A stretch of 64,000 nt of DNA from Streptomyces sp. NRRL F-6676 (GTDB taxonomy: Bacteria; Actinomycetota; Actinomycetes; Streptomycetales; Streptomycetaceae), in NCBI RefSeq assembly GCF_000725625.1, contig NZ_KL647084.1, positions 46,745-110,744 on the forward strand. Direction: 5' to 3'. A program made the translations under genes and the position numbers. The notes under the pieces are model-generated. The model searched no databases, was not told where the DNA came from, and worked only from the letters and a program-made list of their open reading frames with translations. How positions within the stretch are numbered: the stretch's first letter is position 1; the number at the start of each line of letters is the position of its first letter. Shown here in pieces: positions 1 through 9,038 of this stretch.

Positions 1-131
1 CGACGGACCCGACGGTCTCGGCACCGGCGACGGACCCGACGGTCTCGGCACCGGCGACGGACCCGACGGTCTCGGCACCCGCGACGGACCCGACGGTCCC
101 GGCACCCGCGACGGACCCGACGTTCCCGTCG
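1..131. repeat. 27-bp tandem repeat, about 4.5 copies
   Basis: A 27-bp unit starting CGACGGACCCGACGG is repeated head to tail at 1-27, 28-54, 55-81 and 82-108, with a partial fifth copy. The differences are single-base changes. The period is a multiple of three, so copy-number change would keep the reading frame of the truncated gene. Confidence 0.85.
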
Positions 132-206
132 GACCCGACAACGGCGCAGGCCCCTCAGCCCCACCCCGCGGCGGACGGAGCCGCCCCGCCCCGCACCGCT
201 TCCTGA
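1..206 (+). CDS. C-terminal end of a truncated gene with 9-residue repeats
   Basis: The frame that ends at the TGA at 204-206 is open to the left edge and encodes a repetitive Thr/Asp/Pro/Ala tail. The nine-residue unit TDPTVSAPA occurs three times, followed by the variant TDPTVPAPA and a degenerate Pro/Ala-rich end. Only about 67 residues are visible, so the protein cannot be identified. The tail is probably unstructured. The next gene starts 35 bp downstream in the same direction, so the two may be co-transcribed. The frame choice rests on repeat regularity and stop position, not on homology. Confidence 0.5.
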   Translation, partial: TDPTVSAPATDPTVSAPATDPTVSAPATDPTVPAPATDPTFPSDPTTAQAPQPHPAADGAAPPRTAS

Positions 207-240
207 CCCGCCCGCCCCCTACCGCCCGGGAGGCCTCCCC

Positions 241-1446
241 ATGTCCCGCCCGCACGACCCGTCCGCCGAGCCGTCCCGGGCCACGCCCGCCGCCGAAGGC
301 GCCGCTGCCGCCGCACCCGCTCCCTCCCCGGCCCCCGAGGCGGCCGAACCGGCCGCGCCCGTCGCGGAGCCGGCAGCCGCCGCGCCGGAGAGGGCAGCCG
401 CCCCCGCCGAGGAGAAACGCTCCTCCGGCGAGCCCGCGGCGCAGGAACCGGAGGCCGCGCCCGCCGCCGTGGCCGTCGCCGAGGCCGAGGACCCCGGCGC
501 GGCGGCCGGCACCGCCGCGGCGGCCGCCGCCCTCGCCGAGCCGTCGCCCGGCCGCCCGCGCGCCTCGCTGCTCGCCGCCGCCGGCATCACGGGCACGCTG
601 CTGATCGCCGTCCCCTTCCTCGTCCTCGGGCTGAACGACGACGACGCGCCCGCCGACCGCGTCCGCACCGAATCGGTCGGCGGGGCGACCCTCGACCCCG
701 GCCTGTCCGGCGGCGCGGGCACCGCCTACCGCGCCGAGACCGCGTCACCGTCCCCGACCGCCTCCGCCTCCGCCTCGCCTTCCACGAAGGGCAAGTCCGC
801 CGACGGGGCCGGCAAGGACGACAAGGCACCGGCGGCCGACGCCCCCGCCGCCCCGAAGCGCGAGGAGAAGCCCGCGACGGAGAAGGAGAAGAAGACCACC
901 AAGAAGAAGACGACGAAGAAGAAGTCCGCCGCGGCCACCGCTCGTTCCCGGGCCAACGCCGCCTCCTCCCAGTCCCGCGTCCTGCTGAAGAACGTGACCA
1001 CCGGCCAGTGCGCCGACGTGCCCAACTACGGCAACGGAAAGGTGGACGGCCCCGTCAATCAGTACCCCTGCAACGGCACGTCCGCCGACAACCAGCTCTG
1101 GGACCTCGTCCCGCACCAGGAGGCGGGCAAGGGCCCCGGCGGCTCCGTGCTCTTCCTGATCCGCAACAGCAAGGACGGGCTCTGCCTGGACCTGCCCAAC
1201 TACGGCGGCGTGGCGGGCGGCACGCGGATCACCGAGTACCCCTGCCAGGCCACCCGGAGAGACAACCAGTACTACTGGCTGGACCGCCGTTCCGACGGCA
1301 CGTACTGGATCCGGAATCTGGCCAGCCGCAATCTGTGCCTCAACGTGGCCGGCCCCGGCACCGGCCGCAACGACGCGGCCCTTCAGATAGGCACCTGCAA
1401 CGACAGCGCCAACGACGACGCCCACTGGTACTTCACCCGCAAGTGA
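241..1446 (+). CDS. Membrane-anchored ricin-B-type lectin (RICIN domain) protein
   Basis: 401 aa. Residues 1-105 are Ala/Pro/Glu-rich and low in complexity. A single hydrophobic segment follows at about 108-129 (LLAAAGITGTLLIAVPFLV). Then come a Ser/Thr/Pro/Ala linker and a Lys-rich stretch at about 206-230 (repeated KKKTT). The C-terminal domain, about 246-401, has beta-trefoil ricin-B character: NVTTGQCADVP, DNQLWDLV, GLCLDLPNYGG and LCLNVAG, with repeated QxW-like motifs and Cys pairs. The single helix and long linker suggest a carbohydrate-binding domain displayed outside the membrane. Its ligand is unknown. The ATG follows a GGGAGG-type ribosome binding site. Confidence 0.8.
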   Translation: MSRPHDPSAEPSRATPAAEGAAAAAPAPSPAPEAAEPAAPVAEPAAAAPERAAAPAEEKRSSGEPAAQEPEAAPAAVAVAEAEDPGAAAGTAAAAAALAEPSPGRPRASLLAAAGITGTLLIAVPFLVLGLNDDDAPADRVRTESVGGATLDPGLSGGAGTAYRAETASPSPTASASASPSTKGKSADGAGKDDKAPAADAPAAPKREEKPATEKEKKTTKKKTTKKKSAAATARSRANAASSQSRVLLKNVTTGQCADVPNYGNGKVDGPVNQYPCNGTSADNQLWDLVPHQEAGKGPGGSVLFLIRNSKDGLCLDLPNYGGVAGGTRITEYPCQATRRDNQYYWLDRRSDGTYWIRNLASRNLCLNVAGPGTGRNDAALQIGTCNDSANDDAHWYFTRK

Positions 1447-1460
1447 CGTACCAGTGGGCG
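1419..1460. terminator. Bidirectional terminator hairpin between convergent genes
   Basis: A perfect 13-bp inverted repeat (arms 1419-1431 and 1448-1460, core CCCACTGGTAC / GTACCAGTGGG) spans the stop codon of the lectin gene. It ends 12 bp before the stop codon of the convergent rhamnosidase gene. The loop can form a further 4-bp TCAC/GTGA stem. There is no T-run, as is common for actinobacterial terminators. Its position between two convergent genes suggests it ends transcription from both sides. Confidence 0.7.
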
Positions 1461-1471
1461 CCGTCGGTCCG

Positions 1472-4400
1472 TTACGCCTTGACCTCGACCTCGGCGTACG
1501 GGACCAGCCGCACCGGTCCGACCAGCCCGTAGGCCTGCCGGGCCGAGCTGCCGAAGACGGCGGGGTTGGACACCCGCAGCCGGTTGATCAGCGGCGTCGC
1601 CACCTCGACCTCGATGACGTTGGCGCCCTTGCGCAGATGTCCGCCGAGGTCCACGACCGGGTTGATCCGGTCGACGGCCGGCAGCCGCGTGCCGTTGACC
1701 GAGACCCGGCAGGTGTCGCTGACCTGGCCGAGTTCCAGGTAGGCGCCGTGCGCGCCGGTCCAGCTCGACGGCAGGGTGACCGTCGTCCGGTAGGTGCCGA
1801 CACCGGCCACGTCGGCCAGCTCGGTGATCCCCGACCACGGGAGCAGGCTGTCGAGGGTCAGCCTGTGCCGCTTCACCTCGGTGCGGGTGGCGGAGGAGCC
1901 GGGCTGCCAGTCGTCCACCTCCAGCGTCCAGTCCGCCGGTGTCACCGGGTCCGGCACCGCCGGGACGCGGGTGGTGACCGAACGGCCCTGGGACAGCCTG
2001 GTGGTGTACGTGCCCGCGCTCGCCGCGCGCACGGCGAGCCCGGCGTCGGTGAACAGCGCCCGGTCGGCGTCGGTGGACACCGCGTGCGGCCGGGCCCCGT
2101 TGCGGTCGCCGAACAGACCCGGCCGGCCCAGCGCCACGAGGAGCGTCTCGCCCGGCTGGAGCGTCACGCGCAGGGTGACGTCGTCGCCGTCCTCGGTGTA
2201 CTGGCCCAGCCGCACCGCCTCACCGGTCCACGCGTCCAGGACGTACGGCACCGTCCTGCCGCCCCGGGTGCGGCGCAGCGTGACCTCGTGGTCGATCGCG
2301 GCGACGGCCGGCTTGACGGTCTCGGCGTGCTTGCCGTTGCACAGGTAGTAGAAGTCGGCGTCCTTGGTCACCCGGTGCGCGTTGAGCAGCGTCGAGGAGG
2401 CCGCGTACCGGACGTCGGGGGCCACGCCCACCTGCGCGAGCGCGTCGCCGACGGCCGTCTTGTCGGTCACGCGGACGACATGGGGCAGGGCGAGCAACTG
2501 GTCCAGGACCGCGCGCAGCGCCTCCGTCTCGCCGTCGTCCGGGACGCCCGGGGTGTACGCCTCGTCGAACGCGCCGAGCAGCACCACCGGCAGGCCCGCC
2601 CGCGCGAACCTCAGAATCCTGCGGGCGTCGGCCAGGGCGAGGGTGGGGGAGGAGGAGTAGAAGAAGTCGCCCTCCACGAACAGCGCCTTGTAGGCCGGGC
2701 CGTCGGGCGCGAGCCGCTTGCCGGACACCTCGGCACTGGGCAGGTCGAGCAGCGGGCCGCTGAGGAACTGGTGGGTCCAGCCCAGCGGGACGCCGGTGGA
2801 GGTGAACCAGGAGGCGCCGATGCCGGTGGCGGTGTAGCCGGTCTGCCGGAAGACGGCCACGTCCGCGCGGGCGGTGCCGGATTGCAGCACCTGGTGCACG
2901 CGGCCGAGGTAGCCGGAGATGTCCTCGATGTGCGTCCAGGTGGGCTGCCGCGGCCCCCACGACTCGCCGTAGCCCGGTGTGCCGTTGTACGGGCTGAACG
3001 CGGCGAAGCCGGGCCAGCTCACCCCGGGCGCGGTCGCGTAGGAGAAGCCGTGGATCACCGTCTGGTTGACGCCGGCCGCGTACGCGCCGCCCATGGTGCG
3101 CAGGAACCGGTCCCAGGTGGTGGTGTACGCCGAGCCGGAGTAGGCGCCCGCCTCGCAGGACAGGATGGTGTGCCCGGCCATGTCCCGGCCGCCGGCCAGG
3201 CAGCGGTAGTCGTCGAGGTTCTTGAAGCCGAGCGACTCGCCCTCGGGGATGTCCAGGAGCGCCGCCGTGGCGATCGCGTCGGTCTGGAGCCCGTAGGGCT
3301 GGGAGCGCAGCTCCATGCCGAGCTTGTGCGCCCAGTCGCGCAGGGCGGTGACGTGGTGGCGGTTGAACAGCTCGGAGACGGTCTCCCAGAAGTCGTGCCG
3401 GATCTCCCGGGTGAGTTGCGCCTCGAACGCGAACACCTGGTTGCTGTTGTCGAGGACGAGCGCGGGGAGGTACGGCAGCAGCGGGCGTCCGGTGTGCTTC
3501 TCGAACGCCTCCGGGAGCTTCGGCGTCCACTGGAGTCCGTCGGTCTCCAGCTCGATGGAGTCCTCGAAGAAGGCGCCGCCGGCGGCCTTGAGCAGCTTGC
3601 GCAGGGAGGGGCTGAGGATCTCCTTCTCCCAGTAGCCGGTGACGGCGGCGGTGCCGGCCGGGCTGAAGTGGTCGACGACGTAGGCGGCGGGGGAGGAGTG
3701 CGGGCCCGCCTCGGGCTGCTGGCCCGAGCCGCGCTGCCAGTAGGAGATCAGGACCCAGTCGCCGTCGCCGGGCGCGGTCCAGCTCAGCTTCCCGTCGCTG
3801 ACCCGGTCGGTGAGGTCGGTGACGCTGTCCGCGTCCAGACCGGTCTCCTTGCGCGTGGAGTTGGCGGTGTTGACGCGGGCGGCCTGCACGGCGACCAGGG
3901 TCTGCTCGGTGACGCCCGAGGAGGCCGCGCGGACGGAGGCCGGGACGGCACCCTCGTAGGTGGTGCCGGCCGCCACGGTGGCCTTGCCGTAGGCGAGTTC
4001 CTTCACCGCGGCGTCGTCGTCGGGGGTGACGCCGGGGACCGCGGTGGGCCAGGCCGGGCCGAGGGTGATGTCGATCGTCAGTCCGCGTCTCGCGGCCCGC
4101 TGGAGGGCGGCCTCGACGCCCGTGCGCCAGGACTTGCTGCCCCAGCCGTGGTGGGCGGTGTCCAGCACGGAGCTGTCGCTGACGCTGTGGTGGACGGCGG
4201 CGATCTCGGCGCCCCCGAAGCCGGCGTCGGCGATCTGGTCCACCTCGCGGGCGATCTCGTCCGCGTCGACCAGCCCGTCCGGCCACCACCAGCGGAACTT
4301 GGGCCGGACGGCGCGCGCGGGGTCGGCGAACCAGTCCGCGCCGGGGGCCCGGCCGGCCCCGGCCGCCGGGGCCGCGACCGCGCCGGCCGCCGGGAGCACC

Positions 4401-4492
4401 GGGCCGAGGGCGGCTACGGTACCGGCCACCGCCCCGGCGGCGAGGACCGTACGACGGGTGATCCCGCGACGCTGCGAGAGGGGTTCGTGCAT
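1472..4492 (-). CDS. Secreted GH106 family alpha-L-rhamnosidase-like glycoside hydrolase
   Basis: 1006 aa. The N-terminus has a Tat-type signal (SQRRGITRRTVLAAGAVAG), so the enzyme is probably exported folded. The segment PKFRWWWPDGLVDADEI, followed by AGFGGAEI, matches the start of the GH106 (beta/alpha) domain. The C-terminal region around the last 150 residues looks like a galactose-binding-like beta-sandwich (LELGQVSDTCRVSVNGTRL). GH106 members release L-rhamnose from plant or bacterial polysaccharides; the exact substrate cannot be told. A LacI-type operator and a promoter lie just upstream, which suggests sugar-inducible expression. Length is normal for the family. Confidence 0.85.
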   Translation of the reverse strand: MHEPLSQRRGITRRTVLAAGAVAGTVAALGPVLPAAGAVAAPAAGAGRAPGADWFADPARAVRPKFRWWWPDGLVDADEIAREVDQIADAGFGGAEIAAVHHSVSDSSVLDTAHHGWGSKSWRTGVEAALQRAARRGLTIDITLGPAWPTAVPGVTPDDDAAVKELAYGKATVAAGTTYEGAVPASVRAASSGVTEQTLVAVQAARVNTANSTRKETGLDADSVTDLTDRVSDGKLSWTAPGDGDWVLISYWQRGSGQQPEAGPHSSPAAYVVDHFSPAGTAAVTGYWEKEILSPSLRKLLKAAGGAFFEDSIELETDGLQWTPKLPEAFEKHTGRPLLPYLPALVLDNSNQVFAFEAQLTREIRHDFWETVSELFNRHHVTALRDWAHKLGMELRSQPYGLQTDAIATAALLDIPEGESLGFKNLDDYRCLAGGRDMAGHTILSCEAGAYSGSAYTTTWDRFLRTMGGAYAAGVNQTVIHGFSYATAPGVSWPGFAAFSPYNGTPGYGESWGPRQPTWTHIEDISGYLGRVHQVLQSGTARADVAVFRQTGYTATGIGASWFTSTGVPLGWTHQFLSGPLLDLPSAEVSGKRLAPDGPAYKALFVEGDFFYSSSPTLALADARRILRFARAGLPVVLLGAFDEAYTPGVPDDGETEALRAVLDQLLALPHVVRVTDKTAVGDALAQVGVAPDVRYAASSTLLNAHRVTKDADFYYLCNGKHAETVKPAVAAIDHEVTLRRTRGGRTVPYVLDAWTGEAVRLGQYTEDGDDVTLRVTLQPGETLLVALGRPGLFGDRNGARPHAVSTDADRALFTDAGLAVRAASAGTYTTRLSQGRSVTTRVPAVPDPVTPADWTLEVDDWQPGSSATRTEVKRHRLTLDSLLPWSGITELADVAGVGTYRTTVTLPSSWTGAHGAYLELGQVSDTCRVSVNGTRLPAVDRINPVVDLGGHLRKGANVIEVEVATPLINRLRVSNPAVFGSSARQAYGLVGPVRLVPYAEVEVKA

Positions 4493-4540
4493 GATTCCAG
4501 CCTCAGGTGACGTACTGCTTGCGAAAAGGGGAGCCAGCGG

Positions 4541-4552
4541 TGAAACGTTTCA
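4541..4552. promoter_or_regulatory. LacI-family operator upstream of the GH106 gene
   Basis: TGAAACGTTTCA is a perfect 12-bp palindrome with the central CG typical of LacI/GalR-family operators. It lies about 50 bp upstream of the GH106 start. Relative to the predicted promoter it falls at roughly +12 to +23, a position suited to roadblock repression. No LacI regulator gene is in the window. Confidence 0.7.
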
Positions 4553-4570
4553 ATCGAGGGGGGCGCCTGG

Positions 4571-4599
4571 ACGCTAACCGGGCGGTCGTGCGGGGTCAA
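4571..4599 (-). promoter_or_regulatory. Predicted promoter of the GH106 gene
   Basis: On the minus strand, TTGACC (4599-4594) and TAGCGT (4576-4571) are separated by exactly 17 bp. They match the TTGAC / TAGNNT consensus of vegetative Streptomyces promoters. The expected start of transcription is near 4564, just before the LacI-type palindrome. This is a sequence prediction only. Confidence 0.55.
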
Positions 4600-5104
4600 G
4601 AGGTTGAGCAACGATTCAAAGGGGAGGGAAGGGTGACCGGTGGGCGGCGAACGCCCGGCCCGGCCCCGGCGGTTCGTTCGCGATCGTGAAGTGACGGAAC
4701 GTCAACCGGTGGGTGCGACGGCCGGGGCGCGGGCCCGGCCGGGGGGCGGCCATGGGGATTCCGGAGGGTGTGCGGGCGGTCGAGGGTGCACAGAGGGATA
4801 ACCCTCGGATGCGGACCGCGAGATGGCATGGACTGGTCAACAGTGTCATGGTCGGTCGGTCACAGCCCCGGTTCCGCCCCCGCACCGGCCCCCGCCGCCC
4901 ACCCGGCGGCCGGGGCCACGCCCTTCGGGCAGGGGCGGCCACGTCCGCCGGCAGGGCGACCACGCCCGTCCCCGGCGCCCGTGTCCGCGGCCGTGCACGG
5001 CACAGCTCGTCCCGCACAGCTCGAGCCAGCCCCGGACAGCACACCCGGCTGCCCGGTCTGTCACCGGCCGCACACCCGCGGCCGCCGCAGATACAGGAGT
5101 GCGC

Positions 5105-7495
5105 GTGAGACGCAACCCCCGCAGACCGGCCGCCGCGGGAGCCCTCGTGGCCACCGCGGCCCTGCTCGTCGTCGGCATCCAGACCGTCCCGGCGACCGCC
5201 AAGGCCACTCCCCACCCCAGCCCCCTGCGCACCGGCGGGCTCCCGGCGGACCTCAGCCCCGCCCAGCACACCGCGCTGGTGAAGAACGCGACGGCGAAGA
5301 CCGACACGACCGCGCGCACCCTCGGCCTCGGCGCCAAGGAGAAACTGGTCGTCAAGGACGTCGTCAAGGACAACGACGGCACCCTGCACACCCGTTACGA
5401 GCGCACCTACGCCGGTCTGCCCGTGCTCGGCGGCGACCTCGTCGTGCACACCCCGCCCGCCGCCGAGGCCAAGGGCACGGTGAGCGCCACCTTCAACAAC
5501 AAGCGCACCCTCAAGGTCCCCACGACCACCGCCTCGGTCACCAAGGCGGACGCCGGGGTCAAGGCGCTGAAGACCGCCGAGTCGCTGGACGCCACCAGGC
5601 CCGCCACCGACAGCGCCCGCAAGGTGATCTGGGCCGGCCAGGGCACCCCGAAGCTCGCCTGGGAGACGGTGGTCGGCGGCCTCCAGGACGACGGCACGCC
5701 CAGCAAACTGCACGTCGTCACGGACGCCACCACCGGCAAGGAGCTCTACCGCTACCAGGCCGTGCAGACCGGCACCGGCAACACCCAGTACAGCGGCACG
5801 GTGACGCTCTCCACCACCAAGTCCGGGTCGACCTACCAGCTGTACGACACCACGCGCGGCGGCCACAAGACGTACAGCCTCAACCGCGCCACGTCGGGCA
5901 CCGGCACCCTGATGACCGACGCCGACGACGTGTGGGGCGACGGCACCGGCTCCAACACCCAGACCGCGGGCGCCGACGCGGCCTACGGCGCGCAGGAGAC
6001 CTGGGACTTCTACAAGGACACCTTCGGCCGCAGCGGCATCCGCGACGACGGCGTCGCCGCCTACTCCCGCGTCCACTACAGCAGCGGTTACGTCAACGCC
6101 TTCTGGGACGACGACTGCTTCTGCATGACCTACGGCGACGGCTCGGGCAACACCCACGCCCTGACCGCGCTGGACGTCGCCGGCCACGAGATGAGCCACG
6201 GTGTCACCTCCAACACCGCGGGCCTCGACTACAGCGGTGAGTCGGGCGGCCTGAACGAGGCGACCTCGGACATCTTCGGCACCGGTGTGGAGTTCTACGC
6301 GAACAACTCCTCCGACAAGGGTGACTACCTCATCGGCGAGGAGATCGACATCAACGGCGACGGCTCGCCGCTGCGGTACATGGACGAGCCGAGCAAGGAC
6401 GGCGGCTCCGCCGACAGCTGGTACTCCGGTCTGGGCAACCTCGACGTGCACTACTCCTCGGGCCCGGCCAACCACATGTTCTACCTGCTCTCCGAGGGCA
6501 GCGGCACCAAGACCATCAACGGTGTCACCTACGACAGCCCGACCTCCGACGGCGTCGCCGTGCAGGGCATCGGCCGGGCCGCCGCGCTACAGATCTGGTA
6601 CAAGGCGCTCACGTCGTACATGACGTCCTCGACCAACTACGCCGCCGCCCGCACCGCCGCCCTGAACGCGGCCGCCGCGCTGTACGGCACGAACTCCGCG
6701 CAGTACGCCGGGGTCGGCAACGCCTTCGCGGGCATCAACGTCGGCAGCCACATCACCCCGCCCGCCAACGGGGTGACGGTCACCAACCCGGGCAACCAGT
6801 CCTCGGCCGTCGGCACCGCCGTCAGCCTCCAGGTCTCCGCGAGCAGCAGCAACAGCGGATCACTGTCGTACTCCGCGAGCGGGCTGCCCGCCGGGCTGTC
6901 GATCAACAGCTCCACCGGCGTGATCTCCGGTACGCCGACCACGGCCGGCACCTCCAACGTCACCGTCACCGTGACCGACTCCACCGGTGCGACCGGCACC
7001 GCGAGCTTCACCTGGACGGTCAGCTCCACCGGGGGCGGCACCTGCGCCTCGGCGCAGCTGCTGGGCAACGCGGGCTTCGAGTCGGGCAACACCACCTGGT
7101 CCGCGTCCAGCGGTGTCATCACCAACTCCAGCGGCCAGGCGGCGCACGGCGGTTCGTACAAGGCGTGGCTGGACGGCTACGGCTCGACCCACACCGACAC
7201 CCTGTCCCAGTCGGTGGCGATCCCGAGCGGGTGCAAGGCCACCCTCACCTACTACCTGCACGTCGACACCGCGGAGACCACCGGCAGCACGCAGTACGAC
7301 AAGCTGACGGTCACCGCCGGGTCGAAGACGCTGGCGACGTACTCCAACCTGGACGCCGCCTCCGGCTACAGCAAGAAGACCTTCGACCTCTCCTCGTTCG
7401 CCGGCTCGACGGTCACCCTGAAGTTCACCGGTGCCGAGGACACCTATCTGCAAACCAGCTTCGTCGTCGACGACACGGCCCTGACGACGAGCTGA
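5105..7495 (+). CDS. Secreted thermolysin-like M4 zinc metalloprotease with C-terminal accessory domains
   Basis: 796 aa from the GTG at 5105, chosen because AGGAG (5095-5099) lies 5 nt upstream and a Sec signal peptide (RRNPRRPAAAGALVATAALLV) starts there. A propeptide (FTP/PepSY type) covers roughly residues 45-230. The catalytic domain has HEMSH at 361-365 and NEATSD with Glu385, giving the HExxH(x19)E zinc site of thermolysin. About 556-640 is an Ig-like putative domain (PAGLSINSSTGVISGTPTT). About 645-796 is a beta-sandwich module beginning at a Cys and resembling secreted-enzyme C-terminal domains. It should be an extracellular neutral protease, activated by propeptide removal. Confidence 0.9.
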   Translation: MRRNPRRPAAAGALVATAALLVVGIQTVPATAKATPHPSPLRTGGLPADLSPAQHTALVKNATAKTDTTARTLGLGAKEKLVVKDVVKDNDGTLHTRYERTYAGLPVLGGDLVVHTPPAAEAKGTVSATFNNKRTLKVPTTTASVTKADAGVKALKTAESLDATRPATDSARKVIWAGQGTPKLAWETVVGGLQDDGTPSKLHVVTDATTGKELYRYQAVQTGTGNTQYSGTVTLSTTKSGSTYQLYDTTRGGHKTYSLNRATSGTGTLMTDADDVWGDGTGSNTQTAGADAAYGAQETWDFYKDTFGRSGIRDDGVAAYSRVHYSSGYVNAFWDDDCFCMTYGDGSGNTHALTALDVAGHEMSHGVTSNTAGLDYSGESGGLNEATSDIFGTGVEFYANNSSDKGDYLIGEEIDINGDGSPLRYMDEPSKDGGSADSWYSGLGNLDVHYSSGPANHMFYLLSEGSGTKTINGVTYDSPTSDGVAVQGIGRAAALQIWYKALTSYMTSSTNYAAARTAALNAAAALYGTNSAQYAGVGNAFAGINVGSHITPPANGVTVTNPGNQSSAVGTAVSLQVSASSSNSGSLSYSASGLPAGLSINSSTGVISGTPTTAGTSNVTVTVTDSTGATGTASFTWTVSSTGGGTCASAQLLGNAGFESGNTTWSASSGVITNSSGQAAHGGSYKAWLDGYGSTHTDTLSQSVAIPSGCKATLTYYLHVDTAETTGSTQYDKLTVTAGSKTLATYSNLDAASGYSKKTFDLSSFAGSTVTLKFTGAEDTYLQTSFVVDDTALTTS

Positions 7496-8988
7496 CCCGT
7501 ACACCTCGGTACGCGCGGGACGCGTGTACGTCCCGCACGCGGAAGCCGTCCGCGTGCGGGACCCGCGTGTTCCCGCGGTGGTGCCGTGCTCAGGAGGGGC
7601 TGGGCGCTTCCTTGCCGGACCGGTCCGGCTGTCGCTCGGCCGTGCCAGCGGAGCCCCTTCCGTCCGTGCCGGGCGCCGCCGCGCGTCAGCGGGCCGAAGA
7701 CCGCCAGGACCAGCGCCCCCACCAGCCATGTACCGGCGATGAAGAAGAACACGCTGTGGTAGCCGCTGCTGTTGTACAGCGCCGCCACGATCAGCGGCCC
7801 CGCCGCGTTGGACAGCCGGCCCAGGCCGTAGGAGACGCCCGTGCCCAGCGAACGGCTGCGGGTGTCGAACAGCTCGGGGGAGTAGGCGTACCCGAGGGCC
7901 GTGTAACCGCGCTCGAACATGTTGACGAGGAAGCCGAAGACCACGATGAGCACCGGGTTGAACGTCAGCCCGTACAGCAGACCGCACAGCGCGATCACCG
8001 TGCCGAAGGCCGCCAGGCACCACTTGCGTTCGAACCGGTCGGTGACCAGGGAGGCCAGATACGAGCCGAGCGGGGCGCCGACCGTGGTCAGGGCCACGAA
8101 GAACACCGACTTCTGGACGCTGAAGCCCTCCTTGGCCAGCAGGGTCGGCGCCCAGCTGGAGTAGCCGAAGAAGCCGATGGTCTGGGTCACCCAGAGCACG
8201 GTCAGCAGCAGGGTGGGCATCAGGTACCTGCGCTGCAACAGCAGCTTCAGCGGCGCCTTCGTCGACGGGGTCTCCGCCACCGGCGGCGCCGGCTCGGGCA
8301 GCGGGCCCAGCTCGGCGGAGACCCGCGTCTCGATCTCGCGCAGGACCGCGTCGGCCCGCTCGTACTCGCCCCGGCTCTCGTACCAGCGCGGCGACTCCTT
8401 CAGCCGGCGGGTGAACAGCACCAGCAGCAGGCCCAGCGAGCCCCACAGGAAGACCAGCCGCCAGGACCAGTCACTGAGCGGGACGACGGCGCTCGCGATG
8501 AGGTTGGTGGCCGGGGTGCCGCAGATGCCGACGACGATGGCGTACGCCTGGTACTTGCCGCGGACCTTCGAGGGATACATCTCGTTGACGTAGATGACCG
8601 CCACGACCGTCATCGCGGACAGCCCCGCCGAGGTCAGCACCCGGAAGACGCCCAGCGAGACCAGGTCCCAGGAGAACACCGAGGCGAACGAGAAGAAACC
8701 GAAGAAGACGGTCGTCCACATCAGGGCCCGTTTGCGCCCCCACCGGTCGGCGAGGGACGCGGCGACGATCGACCCGATGAACATGCCGACGAACGACAGC
8801 GAGGTCACATAGGCGATCTGGTCCACCGTGATGCCCCACAGGTGGATCAGCTTGGGGGCGGTGGTGGCGAAGGTGTTGATGTCCGCGAACTCGAAGAAGT
8901 ACGCGAAGGAGACGGCCAGCAGGGTGGCCTTGTGGAACCGGGAGATCGGCAGTCTGTCCAGCCGGTTCAGCGCGTTGGAGTGGTGCAT
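7444..8988 (-). CDS. MFS transporter, probable aromatic-acid uptake (with odd C-terminal extension)
   Basis: 514 aa from the ATG at 8988, with GGAAAGAG 8 nt upstream. It is a 12-helix major facilitator with the motif A signature LADRWGRKRAL after helix 2 and a second motif RRLKESPRWYESRGEYE in the central loop, as in the sugar/aromatic acid:H+ symporter subgroups. It lies downstream of ligI and ligJ in the same direction, so uptake of an aromatic acid is likely. After the last helix (LVLAVFGPL) the frame runs on for about 75 Arg/Pro-rich residues, crosses a 14-bp terminator hairpin and overlaps the convergent protease gene by 52 bp. A +1 shift would stop at once after FGPL. A frameshift or altered end is suspected. 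Confidence 0.75.
   Translation of the reverse strand: MHHSNALNRLDRLPISRFHKATLLAVSFAYFFEFADINTFATTAPKLIHLWGITVDQIAYVTSLSFVGMFIGSIVAASLADRWGRKRALMWTTVFFGFFSFASVFSWDLVSLGVFRVLTSAGLSAMTVVAVIYVNEMYPSKVRGKYQAYAIVVGICGTPATNLIASAVVPLSDWSWRLVFLWGSLGLLLVLFTRRLKESPRWYESRGEYERADAVLREIETRVSAELGPLPEPAPPVAETPSTKAPLKLLLQRRYLMPTLLLTVLWVTQTIGFFGYSSWAPTLLAKEGFSVQKSVFFVALTTVGAPLGSYLASLVTDRFERKWCLAAFGTVIALCGLLYGLTFNPVLIVVFGFLVNMFERGYTALGYAYSPELFDTRSRSLGTGVSYGLGRLSNAAGPLIVAALYNSSGYHSVFFFIAGTWLVGALVLAVFGPLTRGGARHGRKGLRWHGRATAGPVRQGSAQPLLSTAPPREHAGPARGRLPRAGRTRVPRVPRCTGQLVVRAVSSTTKLVCR
7530..7562. terminator. Strong terminator hairpin after the M4 protease gene
   Basis: A perfect 14-bp inverted repeat (7530-7543 and 7549-7562, arm GTCCCGCACGCGGA) encloses a 5-nt loop. 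It lies 35 bp past the protease stop. It also lies inside the 3' end of the longest version of the convergent MFS gene, which is unusual for a coding region. Confidence 0.75.
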
Positions 8989-9038
8989 GTGCGGCTCTCT
9001 TTCCGGGGCGTTCCGGGGGCGCTTCGTGTCGGGGCGGA

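Larger units (their letters stand above)
4493..5104. other. 612-bp divergent intergenic region
   Basis: This gap separates the GH106 gene (minus) from the M4 protease gene (plus). The left part holds the GH106 promoter and the LacI-type palindrome. A second imperfect TTGA/TTCAA dyad lies near 4603-4619. The right part, about 4640-5090, is open in several frames but shows no convincing start site or protein pattern, so it is read as a long leader. No promoter for the protease could be assigned with confidence. Confidence 0.5.

Noticed and set aside
1..131. Possible CRISPR array
   Set aside because: The 27-bp units are contiguous with no unique spacers, and the period keeps the reading frame.
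1454..4510. Long open plus-strand frame of 1018 codons opposite the rhamnosidase gene
   Set aside because: Its composition (Gly/Val/Arg/His) is typical of an antisense shadow of a GC-rich gene, with no domain or ribosome binding site. The minus-strand frame has a Tat signal and GH106 motifs.
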